Below are positions 52,902-61,909 of a DNA stretch of 64,000 nt, one piece after another. Source of the stretch: Ktedonobacter robiniae (GTDB taxonomy: Bacteria > Chloroflexota > Ktedonobacteria > Ktedonobacterales > Ktedonobacteraceae); assembly GCF_016587375.1 (NCBI RefSeq), contig NZ_BNJG01000003.1, positions 1-64,000 of the forward strand, read 5' to 3'. Made by a program: the position numbers and the translations under genes. Each line of letters starts with the position of its first letter. The first letter of the stretch is position 1. Under the pieces are notes generated by a model. It did no database searches, was not told where the DNA came from, and saw only the letters and a program-made list of their open reading frames with translations.

Positions 52902-54029
52902 ATGAAGGCATATTCTCAGGATTCCCGCGAGCATGTGTTGCAAGCGGTGGACTCCGGCTATCCCAGGGTTGAGATTGTTCGGCTGTTTGGGATTTCTCTC
53001 TCCACGCTCAAGCGGTATGTGAAGCAACGACGAGAGGAAGGACATGTTCGACCCAAAGCCATTCCTGGTCGCCCACCGAAGAAACGGACACAAGTGGAGG
53101 CTGGCGTGCTCCCCTATTTGTGACTTAAAGCAATTAATGGCCGCCAAAAAAAGCATAACTTGGCCGATAGCCTGAACTATTCAAGCTCAAAATTTGCTGT
53201 GTTAAAAAAGCAATTTGTGGCCGAAAGTGCAAAAATAAAGCGTAAATTGGCCGGAAGTATAGTTTTCCAGATTGGTTTGTATCGGCTTCTGAAGGGCTTT
53301 CTACTTTTAGACTCAGCCAGAGCAGAGCAGTTTGAGCGGAAAATTCCGTTTCGGAAGCGTAGATAGAAAACCGTATCGTGACCGAGGTGGCCGATTAATG
53401 CTTTGTGTCACACTATTACAGGCGCATGTCGACGCGACGCTGGAACAACACTGTGCCATGTGGGAGCAAGCGCAAGGGGAACGGGTGAGCCGGTGGACCA
53501 TGAGTCGAGTCATCAAACGGTTGGGCTGGACGCGAAAAAAAGTCGATTGGGGCGACGGAGCGCAATGCAGAGGAGCGTGCCACGTGGTGCGAGAACGCAC
53601 AAAAGCTTCCGACAAACGAACTGGTCTTTCTTGATGAGTGCGGTTCCAACATTGCCTTAACGCCCCTGTATGCGCGAGCGCCCAACGGCCTTTGAACTGT
53701 ATGTCGAACAGATTTTGGTCCCCAGTCTTCATGCCGGGCAGATTGTGATTATGGACAATCTCCAGACCCACAAAAGCGCGCGAGTGAGAGCGGCGATCGA
53801 GGCGAAAGGCTGTCAGCTCCTCTTTTTACCGAGCTATTCACCTGACCTTTCTCCGATTGAAGAAGCGTTTTCCAAACTCAAAACCGCCTTACGTCGAGCT
53901 GGAGCCAGAACCAGAGAGGCCCTGGAAGAAGCCCTTAGCCACGCATTGCTGACCATTACCGCTCAGGATGCACATAGATGGTTCCAGCACTGTGGCTATC
54001 CTCCTCCTGGTCAAGAAAGGCAGAGTTAG
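52902..54029 (+). pseudogene. IS630-family transposase, split by a miniature element and deleted inside
   Basis: ATG 52902 opens MKAYSQDSREHVLQAVDSGY with the IS630 HTH (EIVRLFGISLSTLKRYV). At 53118 a 294-bp element interrupts it, and coding resumes at about 53413 (LLQAHVDATLEQHCAMW). The first Asp region (ELVFLDECGSNIALTP) is followed by a join near 53690 where about 60 residues are missing. The final part has the second Asp (VIMDNLQTHKS) and the Glu (PDLSPIEEAFSKLK) and ends at 54029. Three separate lesions make it inactive. Confidence 0.75.
53119..53412. mobile_element. 294-bp Tn7-like miniature transposon with 5-bp target duplication
   Basis: The element begins TGTGAC and ends GTCACA, and is flanked on both sides by CTATT (53114-53118 and 53413-53417). 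The left half has four direct copies of a 17-bp motif AAAGCnnnnnnTGGCCG (53127-53143, 53150-53167, 53207-53227, 53237-53254); the right end has one inverted copy (53389-53404). Asymmetric multi-site ends, 5'-TGT termini and a 5-bp duplication define TnsB-type transposition. No coding sequence is inside. It must have been moved in trans by a relative not seen in this window. Confidence 0.85.
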
Positions 54030-54119
54030 ACATAGTCCAATTTTTTAGCACGCCGCTGTAGGATGCTCCACATGAGGAAGATAGAGACATCCTAACACAG
54101 TCCTGGGGAAGAACTCAAA

Positions 54120-54284
54120 GGGTATTGTCAACTTAATTACAATTGTAGAGCTTATAGAAGAGAAACAGACCTCAAAGTGGGGATTGTGCCCTATTTCTTG
54201 CCCTTGTTTGTTCGAGAATTCTGGCTGATATGGCATCGAAGTGGTGAAAGCTCATCAACAAAAAAATTTAAGTTGACAATACCC
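54120..54284. mobile_element. 165-bp miniature element with IS6-like ends
   Basis: GGGTATTGTCAACTTAA at 54120 is inverted at 54284. The ends match the IS6-like copies at 25671 and 34524. There is no coding sequence inside. No target duplication is visible. Confidence 0.7.
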
Positions 54285-54759
54285 ATAGACGAGATATTGC
54301 TCCAACATGGAGAGGAGGAGAAGCTTTGCTAAACAGCTGGAAAAGGTTGAAGTCTTGAGTCAGACTCCGAAAGAGCCGTCAATTTGGATACGGTATCTGT
54401 CCCCGAGACAGGAATGGAAACAATCATGCGTAAATCGGGATGATCTGCGACGTGAAAGGTCATTGCAGGCATGGCTCTCCCCACAACACACAAGTACCCT
54501 CCTCCACTTCCACCACACAAGGAGCCTCACACCGCCCGGCCAACATGACTACACGCAAATCTATGCGATATCCCATGCATTCTACACACGCACAAATCTA
54601 AGTGATCCTGGTCGCGGGTGTCTCGATGAGACACCCGCGATGCGTTTTACCCCGCCGCTTGATTATTTGACCGGTGCACTAGGGTTTCCTGTCTTGAGGC
54701 AGGGGGAGGATGTCAATGAGACAAGTAATACTACTCATCGCACTAAGTTGGTGTTATGT
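54285..54759. other. Intergenic stretch with one hairpin
   Basis: A frame crosses the region but shows no recognisable domain. The clear feature is the hairpin at 54613-54639. Confidence 0.4.
54613..54639. terminator. Hairpin after the NCS1 permease gene
   Basis: CGCGGGTGTCTC-GAT-GAGACACCCGCG is a perfect 12-bp stem with a 3-nt loop, 121 bp beyond the permease stop. On the plus strand it is followed by only four T residues. Confidence 0.5.
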
Positions 54760-56172
54760 TTAGCGTCCCTTACTGCGCATTTCCAAGCGACGCAACGGAT
54801 AATAGACGATCGATGCCGTAATGATTGCCAAGGGGAAGCCAATATCTGCGTCCGCGAGCAGATGCGACAGGGGCCCTTCATAACCAATCACTGATGCTTG
54901 ATTGATTCCTAAAGCCGCGATAGCCAGGCCCAGTATTAAGGCCACAATGGCCGCAATACCCAGAGGCAACTTCTTCGCATTCGCGTAATCATCCAGGGGA
55001 TATTGCCCCTTGCGCAACAGATGTTCAATCAGCACAATAGCGCACCAGGCACCCAGCCAGTAGGCCATCAACAGCAAGAACCCCTGCAAATTAAGGTTGA
55101 GATTCGACTGGACTAACAGAGCCACAGCCAGGTAGCATAATGCACCAACCACCGTCAGCACCCAACGCTTTACCCTGACACCAACTGCTTGCACGGAGAG
55201 TGCAAAACTATAGTCTGTTGGCACATTATTGGAGATGATGCTGATTGCCAGCAGCAAGATCACAATGCTTGCGATAGGGCCATTACCGAGAAGATCGACA
55301 ATCAGTTTGCCAGTATCGGGAAGAGCCGCCGTGGGGGCTAGCGATGTAATCAGCAAGGTTCCCAGGATCTCAAGGACAATATTGGCACCAAGAATGCCAA
55401 TGAAGGAATAGGAGAAAACCTTCTTACTCGATGTATTTGCCGGCTGGTGGCGTGTATAGTCAGCGGCATAGGATGCCCAGCCCACGGCGTAACCGAAGAC
55501 AGTGCCACCGAAGGTCAGCACGCTCGCGAACAGGGGCAAGCCTGCAACAGTCATAGGGAGATCTACGTGGTAATGACCTGTACCAGCAAAGAATACATAC
55601 CCAAACAAAAGAAACATCGGAATCCAGGCGAAGCGCTCAAAGCTGTGGACAATGAAATAACCAAAGGTGCTGACAAGCACTGTTGCGACCACCAGAATGA
55701 TGAGCCCAACCCAGAAAGGAATAGCCCCTCCACTCCAGGCTGTGAGCAGGCTGGCACCAATGGCCGAGTTCACTGCGTTCCAGCCAATGCCAGTCAGAGC
55801 GTTAAAGGCCGCTGGAAGCTTCGCTCCCTGAAAACCAAAGGCAAAGCGAGAGAGAGGCATCTGAGCCAGACCTGTTTTGGGTCCGAGTGTGCTCAGAAAC
55901 GCGACCAGCAGCGCCGCCAGAGCGTTAAAGACAAGGATGACCACGACTGAACCCCAAAAACCTAGCCCTGAATAGAAACTTAGTGCTCCAAGAGCCACAG
56001 TCGCAATCACCGAGTTAGCGGACCACCATAGCCACATAGTGTCTGCTAACTGCGTATGGTGACGCTCATCCTCACCAATGCGTTCAATACCAGTAACCTC
56101 AAAGCCCGTTGTCGTTCCGGGCTTCGTTCCCACTGACGCTTGCTCAAGCTCGGAAATATTTCCTGCTTCCAT
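54760..56172 (-). CDS. NCS1-family purine/cytosine permease
   Basis: This 470-aa protein has about 12 membrane segments. An N-terminal cytoplasmic tail carries RIGEDERHHTQLADTMWLWW, and helix 1 is SANSVIATVALGALS. The NCS1 features GLAQMPLSRFAFG and NALTGIGWNAVNSAIG mark it as a nucleobase or related cation symporter. It lies 55 bp downstream of the adenine deaminase gene, which makes adenine or hypoxanthine a likely substrate. The start ATG 56172 has AAAGGAGC upstream. Confidence 0.88.
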   Translation of the reverse strand: MEAGNISELEQASVGTKPGTTTGFEVTGIERIGEDERHHTQLADTMWLWWSANSVIATVALGALSFYSGLGFWGSVVVILVFNALAALLVAFLSTLGPKTGLAQMPLSRFAFGFQGAKLPAAFNALTGIGWNAVNSAIGASLLTAWSGGAIPFWVGLIILVVATVLVSTFGYFIVHSFERFAWIPMFLLFGYVFFAGTGHYHVDLPMTVAGLPLFASVLTFGGTVFGYAVGWASYAADYTRHQPANTSSKKVFSYSFIGILGANIVLEILGTLLITSLAPTAALPDTGKLIVDLLGNGPIASIVILLLAISIISNNVPTDYSFALSVQAVGVRVKRWVLTVVGALCYLAVALLVQSNLNLNLQGFLLLMAYWLGAWCAIVLIEHLLRKGQYPLDDYANAKKLPLGIAAIVALILGLAIAALGINQASVIGYEGPLSHLLADADIGFPLAIITASIVYYPLRRLEMRSKGR

Positions 56173-56227
56173 AATACGTTTTTGCTCCTTTGCATAATAC
56201 CAGGATTGCTAGAATATAAAATAATGT

Positions 56228-58024
56228 TCAGTATGATTCCTGAACAGAAATAATGCTCCATGCATCGACGTCTAGTATTCCAAGATCAGTAATCTTAAGC
56301 GATGGGACAACACTTAACGCCAGGAATGATAAGAAGCCAAACGGGTGTGCTATCTTTACGCCCATTTCCGTTACTACCTGGTCGAGGCCTTCTAAATCGC
56401 GCGCCACTTCCTCCACTGGTTGAGGAGAGACAATGCCTCCAAGGGGCAGAGGCAGTGTCGCTATGATTTCGCCATTTGCTACCACAACTAACCCTCCTTG
56501 CAATCGTTCAATTTCACGTACCGCCAGGGCCATATCACTGTCATTGCTTCCCACGACCACAATATTATGCGCGTCATGTGCCACTGAGGATGCCATCGCT
56601 CCCTGCTGTAGCCCCAGGCCATGCAGCAGGCCAACACCAACGCGCCCACGCCAATAACGCTCCACAACCGCGACTTTCAGGAGATCACGCTCAGGGGCAG
56701 CTACCAGGTACCCATCTCTGGCTTCGACCTCCATAAGCCGATCCTCAGTGACAATCTGATCAGGAATCAAACCAATCACACGCGCTTTTCCACTATGGCC
56801 CGGCAAACGCAGGCGATCAACACTAAAATCACGCAGGCGAATAGTTTGCATGACAGCTTCAAGATGTACGCTTGGCAAAGAGGGAGCCTCGAAGAGTGCT
56901 TTCCCATTCTCCGCGACCAGTTGACCGCCAATATAGACACGGCGTGGTCGAAAATCATGGAGATCTGGCACGACCAGTAAGTCTGCCAGGTAACCGGGTG
57001 CTATGGCACCGCGATCCTTGAAACCAAAATATTGCGCCGGGTGCAAGCTGGACATCTTGATAGCTTGAATAGGGTCCAACCCCAGACGGACGGCACGACG
57101 AATGATGTGATCAAGATCCCCCTCACGCAACAGGTCGCCAGGAGTGCGGTCATCAGCAACGAAGCCACTGCGCTCAGGTTTATGCTCCATAATCACGGGT
57201 AGCAGTTCTTCCAGGTTGCGCGTTGAGCCTTCACGCACCCAGAGCCACATGCCCAGGCGTAGTTTCTCCAACGCCTCCGCCGCGCTCACCGATTCATGGT
57301 CCGATTCAACGCCAGCTACTACGTAACCGCACACATCTAACCCATGCAATTCGGGGGCATGTCCATCGACCGGCAATCCACGTGCGGTCGCGCCTTCGGG
57401 TCGCCCAAGCTCTATCATCTCCAACAACACTTGATCCCCCTCTAGTACACCTGGAAAGTTCATGACCTCACCGACTGAAGCGATACGAGGATCACGTGCC
57501 AGAGGAGCCAGATCGCTAGCAGTCAGAGACGCTCCCGCGTTCTCATATGGGCTGGCTGGCACACATGAGGGCAACGTGTACATCAAGCGCACAGGTATGC
57601 CCTCGGTCGCGGCCATGAGCCAACGAATGCCCTCGACGCCTGCCACATTGGCGATCTCATGAGGATCACTGATACATGTTGTGGTACCGTGCGGTGCCAG
57701 CGCGCGCGCAAACTCACCTGGAACCAGAAGCGCATCTTCGACGTGCGTATGCGCCTCAATCAGCCCGGGCACAAGGTAATGGCCTTCGCAATCGATGATC
57801 TCCTGTCCGTCGTATGCGCCCTCTGGTCCAATACCGGCAATACGATCCCCAATTATCGCAACGTCGGCGCGGTAGACCTCATGAGAGAAGACATTGACAA
57901 CGCGGGCGTTGCGAAAAACTGTGTTCGCCACCTTAAGACCACGTGCTACCTCTATGCAGTCGCGCCGCTCCTCTATTGTGAGGGGACGGACACTCTTTAC
58001 GCCGTCAAACCAACGTTGAGTCAT
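56228..58024 (-). CDS. ade: Adenine deaminase
   Basis: This 598-aa amidohydrolase converts adenine to hypoxanthine and ammonia in purine salvage. Metal-binding motifs are present: PGLIEAHTHVED, SDPHEIANVAGV and a late SVAHDAHNIVVVG. The length is typical of bacterial Ade (about 570-600). A strong purine-rich stretch (AGGATAGGAGG...AAGGAAGG) precedes ATG 58024. It is 25 bp after the WD40 gene and 55 bp before the NCS1 permease gene, so uptake and deamination of adenine are co-expressed. Confidence 0.93.
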   Translation of the reverse strand: MTQRWFDGVKSVRPLTIEERRDCIEVARGLKVANTVFRNARVVNVFSHEVYRADVAIIGDRIAGIGPEGAYDGQEIIDCEGHYLVPGLIEAHTHVEDALLVPGEFARALAPHGTTTCISDPHEIANVAGVEGIRWLMAATEGIPVRLMYTLPSCVPASPYENAGASLTASDLAPLARDPRIASVGEVMNFPGVLEGDQVLLEMIELGRPEGATARGLPVDGHAPELHGLDVCGYVVAGVESDHESVSAAEALEKLRLGMWLWVREGSTRNLEELLPVIMEHKPERSGFVADDRTPGDLLREGDLDHIIRRAVRLGLDPIQAIKMSSLHPAQYFGFKDRGAIAPGYLADLLVVPDLHDFRPRRVYIGGQLVAENGKALFEAPSLPSVHLEAVMQTIRLRDFSVDRLRLPGHSGKARVIGLIPDQIVTEDRLMEVEARDGYLVAAPERDLLKVAVVERYWRGRVGVGLLHGLGLQQGAMASSVAHDAHNIVVVGSNDSDMALAVREIERLQGGLVVVANGEIIATLPLPLGGIVSPQPVEEVARDLEGLDQVVTEMGVKIAHPFGFLSFLALSVVPSLKITDLGILDVDAWSIISVQESY

Positions 58025-58049
58025 AACCTTCCTTTACCTCCTATCCTTT

Positions 58050-59981
58050 TTATGCGTTCCACTGTTGTAAGGAAATAATCATCTCAGCCGTGCCTATCGC
58101 GGCGATCCTCTGCTCTAAACTCCCATCGATAGAAGTTGGCATGACACCCAACTCAAGGGGTGGCAAAGGTGTCACCTGGTTACCAACTACCTGCCAGCAG
58201 CGTAGCATGCCATCCCTAGCTGCAACTGCAAGCCAGCTAGCGTCTCTTGCCCAGAACATACCCACGATTTCGCGTCCACTCTCCCTCAATTGAGCCAGGC
58301 GTTGACCCGTACGAGGCTCCCATATGTGTATTTCTGCTTCCTTTTTCCCACTCGAAGATGCAAGCAGTTTGCCATCAGGACTCCAGTGTACCTGGCGAAT
58401 CTCGTCGCTATGCTTGGTATAACTCCCAAGCAGCGCCTTCGTGGCAGCGTTCCAGAGATGGATCTGCCGATCACTTCCACCAGTCGCGAGGATCTGACCG
58501 TCAGGAGACCAAGCCAACGCGGTTACACCTCGTTTATGTGTTTGCCAGAAGGCGAGTTGCGTCCCTTTGGGGTCCCAGAGCCGTATCATCTGATCCCTGC
58601 CACCCGAAGCCAACTGGACCCCGTTGGGCGACCATTCTAGCACCGTAATGGGGCCATCATGGCCCCACCAGGAAGCATCAACTCGCGCGGTAAATGTTGG
58701 AGCGTGCACGAATCTCCAGATACGCAGGGCCGCATCCTTGCCCGCTGTCGCAAGTAGCGCACCATCCGGTGACCAGCTCAAAGCGCTGATCTCGCCCTGA
58801 TAACCGGTCAGGGTTGCGAGTGGCGTACCAATACGCTGCTGCACCTTCCATATCAACACGCTTCGATCTAAACTCGCCGAAGCGAGGTGTTGACCATCTG
58901 GTGCCCAACACACCAGTGTTACCGCTTCGGTATGTCCGGGCAAACGACTTAATGCAGCCAGGCGCACGGGAGCAAGTAGACTCTCCTGTTTTTTCTGGAT
59001 CGAGGTGCGCCGTTCCTGTGCGGGCATCTGACGCGGGTAAAGGAGATGTTCTCCACTGTTACGAAGGGAAGCGGGCGATGGCGAAAGCTGCGTGCTCGAT
59101 GGTATTTGTAAACGTGTCTGCGATGCCACGCTAAGAGCTTGCTGCAATTCACGGGCAAAGATCATTACACCAGGATAACGCGACATAGGATTCTGGTTGA
59201 GTGCGACAGCGAGAGGACGGCCAATCGCGGCAGGAAACCGCATCACTAGTGACATAAAACGCTCATCCGATGGCGAAAGCAGCTCACTTTTCATCTCATC
59301 ATTGGGCAGGTGGAAGCACAGGAAATGAAACGCGAGCACCGCCAGGGAATACTGGTCCGATGCCGGGAGGAGCGTCCCTTGTAATTGCTCTGGAGCCAGA
59401 TAGGGTGATACGAAGAGTTGCCTCATCCCATCTGGTTGTAAACCCCGATAAAAATCACTTACCTGGATATGGTTGGAGTTGACAATCAGGCAATTCTCAG
59501 GCTTCAAAGAACCGTGTATCAGATGGTGCTCGTGGGCATACTGAAGCGCCAGCGCGATCTGGGACACAAGTGCACCAATAGTTTCAAGAGGAAGGCGTGT
59601 GTTTGCTCTAAGCAAACGCGCCAACGAACCCGCAGCTTCATAACGCCCCAACAGATAAATGGCCTGTGCCTGATCAACCTGACCCATCTGCAATATGTGA
59701 TGAATGTGCGGATGGCGTAGTGTCAGTAACGGTTCCAGCAGGCCAAGCAGGCCTGGCGAATACTCTCTTATAACCTTGACCAACATCTGCTCGCCGGGTA
59801 TAGTAGATGTTGCCAGATATAGGTCGGTCGTATGCTGGCGACCAATGAGGCGTTGCGCCTGCCAGCGCCCAAGAGCAGCTCCCTGTAAAAGAAAGCCACA
59901 TTGGGGAAACTGGCACCTAAGTTGCTGTTCAGTCTTTTCCGATACCTCGTGAGGCTCACTCGGATTCAAGCAGACATACAT
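58050..59981 (-). CDS. Pseudokinase-WD40 repeat protein
   Basis: From ATG 59981 this is about 643 aa; ATG 60023 upstream is also open. A short Cys-containing N-terminus (C4, C23, C28) leads into a protein-kinase-like domain. The ATP-Lys is in MLVKVI (Lys69), and the catalytic loop reads HGSLKPEN at 156-163 where active kinases have HRDLKPEN. DFG is replaced by SDFYRG with Asp176 kept. Loss of the catalytic Asp makes it a probable pseudokinase. From about residue 360 at least six WD40 repeats follow (GHTEAVTLVCWAPDGQHLAS; HKRGVTALAWSPDGQILATG). A scaffold or sensor role next to adenine deaminase and a permease is unexplained. Confidence 0.8.
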   Translation of the reverse strand: MYVCLNPSEPHEVSEKTEQQLRCQFPQCGFLLQGAALGRWQAQRLIGRQHTTDLYLATSTIPGEQMLVKVIREYSPGLLGLLEPLLTLRHPHIHHILQMGQVDQAQAIYLLGRYEAAGSLARLLRANTRLPLETIGALVSQIALALQYAHEHHLIHGSLKPENCLIVNSNHIQVSDFYRGLQPDGMRQLFVSPYLAPEQLQGTLLPASDQYSLAVLAFHFLCFHLPNDEMKSELLSPSDERFMSLVMRFPAAIGRPLAVALNQNPMSRYPGVMIFARELQQALSVASQTRLQIPSSTQLSPSPASLRNSGEHLLYPRQMPAQERRTSIQKKQESLLAPVRLAALSRLPGHTEAVTLVCWAPDGQHLASASLDRSVLIWKVQQRIGTPLATLTGYQGEISALSWSPDGALLATAGKDAALRIWRFVHAPTFTARVDASWWGHDGPITVLEWSPNGVQLASGGRDQMIRLWDPKGTQLAFWQTHKRGVTALAWSPDGQILATGGSDRQIHLWNAATKALLGSYTKHSDEIRQVHWSPDGKLLASSSGKKEAEIHIWEPRTGQRLAQLRESGREIVGMFWARDASWLAVAARDGMLRCWQVVGNQVTPLPPLELGVMPTSIDGSLEQRIAAIGTAEMIISLQQWNA

Positions 59982-60091
59982 TGTTCGTCCTACAGCTAAA
60001 GATCTCAGTACTCCATAACTCACACGGAATCATTATGCCCAACTATTTCGTTCCCTATTTCGCGTCGGGGAGGAGGAAGCGCACTTGCTTT

Positions 60092-61909
60092 CTAGCTCTC
60101 TGACTCCCCATAGATATTGGCCTGCTTGCGGGCCTCAAGAAGCATCTCCTGATAACTCACCAGCCCTTTCTCCAATTGCAACAACAAGGCATCTAATTGC
60201 TGAGGAGAAGACTGCTCGCGAAGCATCTGACGCGTCTTTGCCATTGCCTCATTGAGAGACCTGTTACGCGTATACAGTCGCTCTAGTGTTTCATTGATAT
60301 AGCGAAACTGGAGGTGCAAACGCTTGCCCAGGTGCAAAAGACTGATCATTGCGCCACCAGTCGGTAGTGCGCTGGGCAAATAGTCGCGCTTCTGTGGCAG
60401 ATGTCCCTGGTTGAGTGCCTCAATATCGCCAGTTAGCAATCGTGCCTCACTTTGTAATATCCGATTCTGCTGGCTCAGTTGCTCCCAACGTTGCATACGC
60501 TCAATCAAGAGATTCAAGCTCTGGGCAACAGGCGAGAGGGGGCCCTGTACATGTGCGCGTGTAGACATATCACCGCGAGCCAGCGCAGCGTGGACGGTTT
60601 GAAGATTTTCGATGCTTGTGCGCAACTCTTCATACTGAGCGGCGCGCGAAGTGGTTGAGAGCAGTTCTTTCTGGCTATCGCGGAACGCCTGCTGCGATTG
60701 AGTGAGTGAGACACGCAAACGTTCATTTAAGAGCATATTATCCACAAGCGTGAGTCCCTGGCGGATAATAGGGAGTAAGAACAGACCAGCACATACGAAC
60801 ACCACCTGAATCAAAGGAGCGCTCTGGCGCAGTTCTACTTCCAACAAGAGCAAGGCACAAGTCAACAGAGACAGTATCATCGGGGCGACCGCGCGCAACG
60901 CAACACCTGTACGGCTTAGGCGGGTAGAGGATTGGACTTCGTGTATTGGTCGATGGGCATCAGCTCCACGGGCCAAGTTATTGAGATAAGTAAGCACGGC
61001 CCAACCAATCAATAGCCAGCTCAAAGGCCAACCTGCATCTTGAAGGAAACCCGTATGATAGGTTCCCTGGAGCAAGAAGTAGGCATATAACGAATCGGTA
61101 ACCGCCAGCAATGTCACACCGGCAGAGAGAATTGCCAGCGTTGAATTAAAGGTTGTTGATCCAGAGGTGCCAAAGAGCAAGATCGCAGCCGCAATGCAGA
61201 GCGAAAGATCACCCAGGGGATAGGCTAGAGCAACTATTTTCGCCAGTGGTTCACCGGTCAAATTGGCGATCGTTGGACCAAGCAAGAAATACCAGGAGAT
61301 GGCCAATATTGAGGCTACAGCAGTCGCAGCATCCACGACCAGGCGAGTACGTCCAACTCCGGTTCCTCCACGTGGCAAGAGGAGCGCGACTCCGACCCAG
61401 CTAAAGGGATAGACAGCCAGATAGAAGGGATCGTATGCGGCTGGAAAAGGGAACGCGGAAAGAGGCGTTGTCGCCTCATACCAGGTCCAGATGACCTGTC
61501 CGATAGCATAGGTCGCAGAGGATGCTCCAAGGCAGAAAATCGCGATCCAGGCACGCTTCGCGAGGATGTCAACGTCGCCGACCGAGACGCTGCGCAGCTT
61601 CCAGAGCGCGATACCACAAACGAGTGTACAGGCAAGGGCTCCCAAAAGCACGATAACATCGGTAATATCACGCAGAAGGGCATTTTCGAGAACATCTGAT
61701 CGCGTCTGCAAGAAGATCAAGTATGCTAGGTGAGCCACAAAAAAAAAGCCCATCCCACGCGTATACAATGCTATATAGCGTTGGGGAATAATTTGATGGG
61801 CATGGGAATCAGGTCTGGGCGTCATCTCAGGCGCAGCAAATGTCGCAACTGATCCACCTGATTGCGGGACCTGTATTGATGTTGGTGTAATATTTCGCTC
61901 GTATCGCAT
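60092..61909 (-). CDS. Multi-pass membrane protein with C-terminal coiled coil, unknown function
   Basis: From ATG 61909 this is about 605 aa. Nine or so hydrophobic segments cover residues about 50-390 (GFFFVAHLAYLIFLQ; VIVLLGALACTLVCGIALWK; LILVVF-type last helix AGLFLLPIIR). A long helical cytoplasmic part of about 200 residues follows, with a HAMP-like step (VHAALARGDMSTRAHVQGPL). No kinase, GGDEF or other output domain is present. It could be a signal-input module for the downstream pseudokinase-WD40 protein (110 bp away, same strand). The start is uncertain, with no clear ribosome-binding site. Confidence 0.65.
   Translation of the reverse strand: MRYERNITPTSIQVPQSGGSVATFAAPEMTPRPDSHAHQIIPQRYIALYTRGMGFFFVAHLAYLIFLQTRSDVLENALLRDITDVIVLLGALACTLVCGIALWKLRSVSVGDVDILAKRAWIAIFCLGASSATYAIGQVIWTWYEATTPLSAFPFPAAYDPFYLAVYPFSWVGVALLLPRGGTGVGRTRLVVDAATAVASILAISWYFLLGPTIANLTGEPLAKIVALAYPLGDLSLCIAAAILLFGTSGSTTFNSTLAILSAGVTLLAVTDSLYAYFLLQGTYHTGFLQDAGWPLSWLLIGWAVLTYLNNLARGADAHRPIHEVQSSTRLSRTGVALRAVAPMILSLLTCALLLLEVELRQSAPLIQVVFVCAGLFLLPIIRQGLTLVDNMLLNERLRVSLTQSQQAFRDSQKELLSTTSRAAQYEELRTSIENLQTVHAALARGDMSTRAHVQGPLSPVAQSLNLLIERMQRWEQLSQQNRILQSEARLLTGDIEALNQGHLPQKRDYLPSALPTGGAMISLLHLGKRLHLQFRYINETLERLYTRNRSLNEAMAKTRQMLREQSSPQQLDALLLQLEKGLVSYQEMLLEARKQANIYGESES

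Noticed and set aside
54055..54090. TGTAGGAT at 54057 as the missing left end of the tniABQ family
   Set aside because: Only the first eight bases match; none of the GACAnnnnTTGTGGGA sites follow.
58050..59981. Active Ser/Thr protein kinase
   Set aside because: The catalytic Asp of HRD is replaced (HGSLKPEN), so a pseudokinase is the better call despite the retained Lys69 and Asp176.
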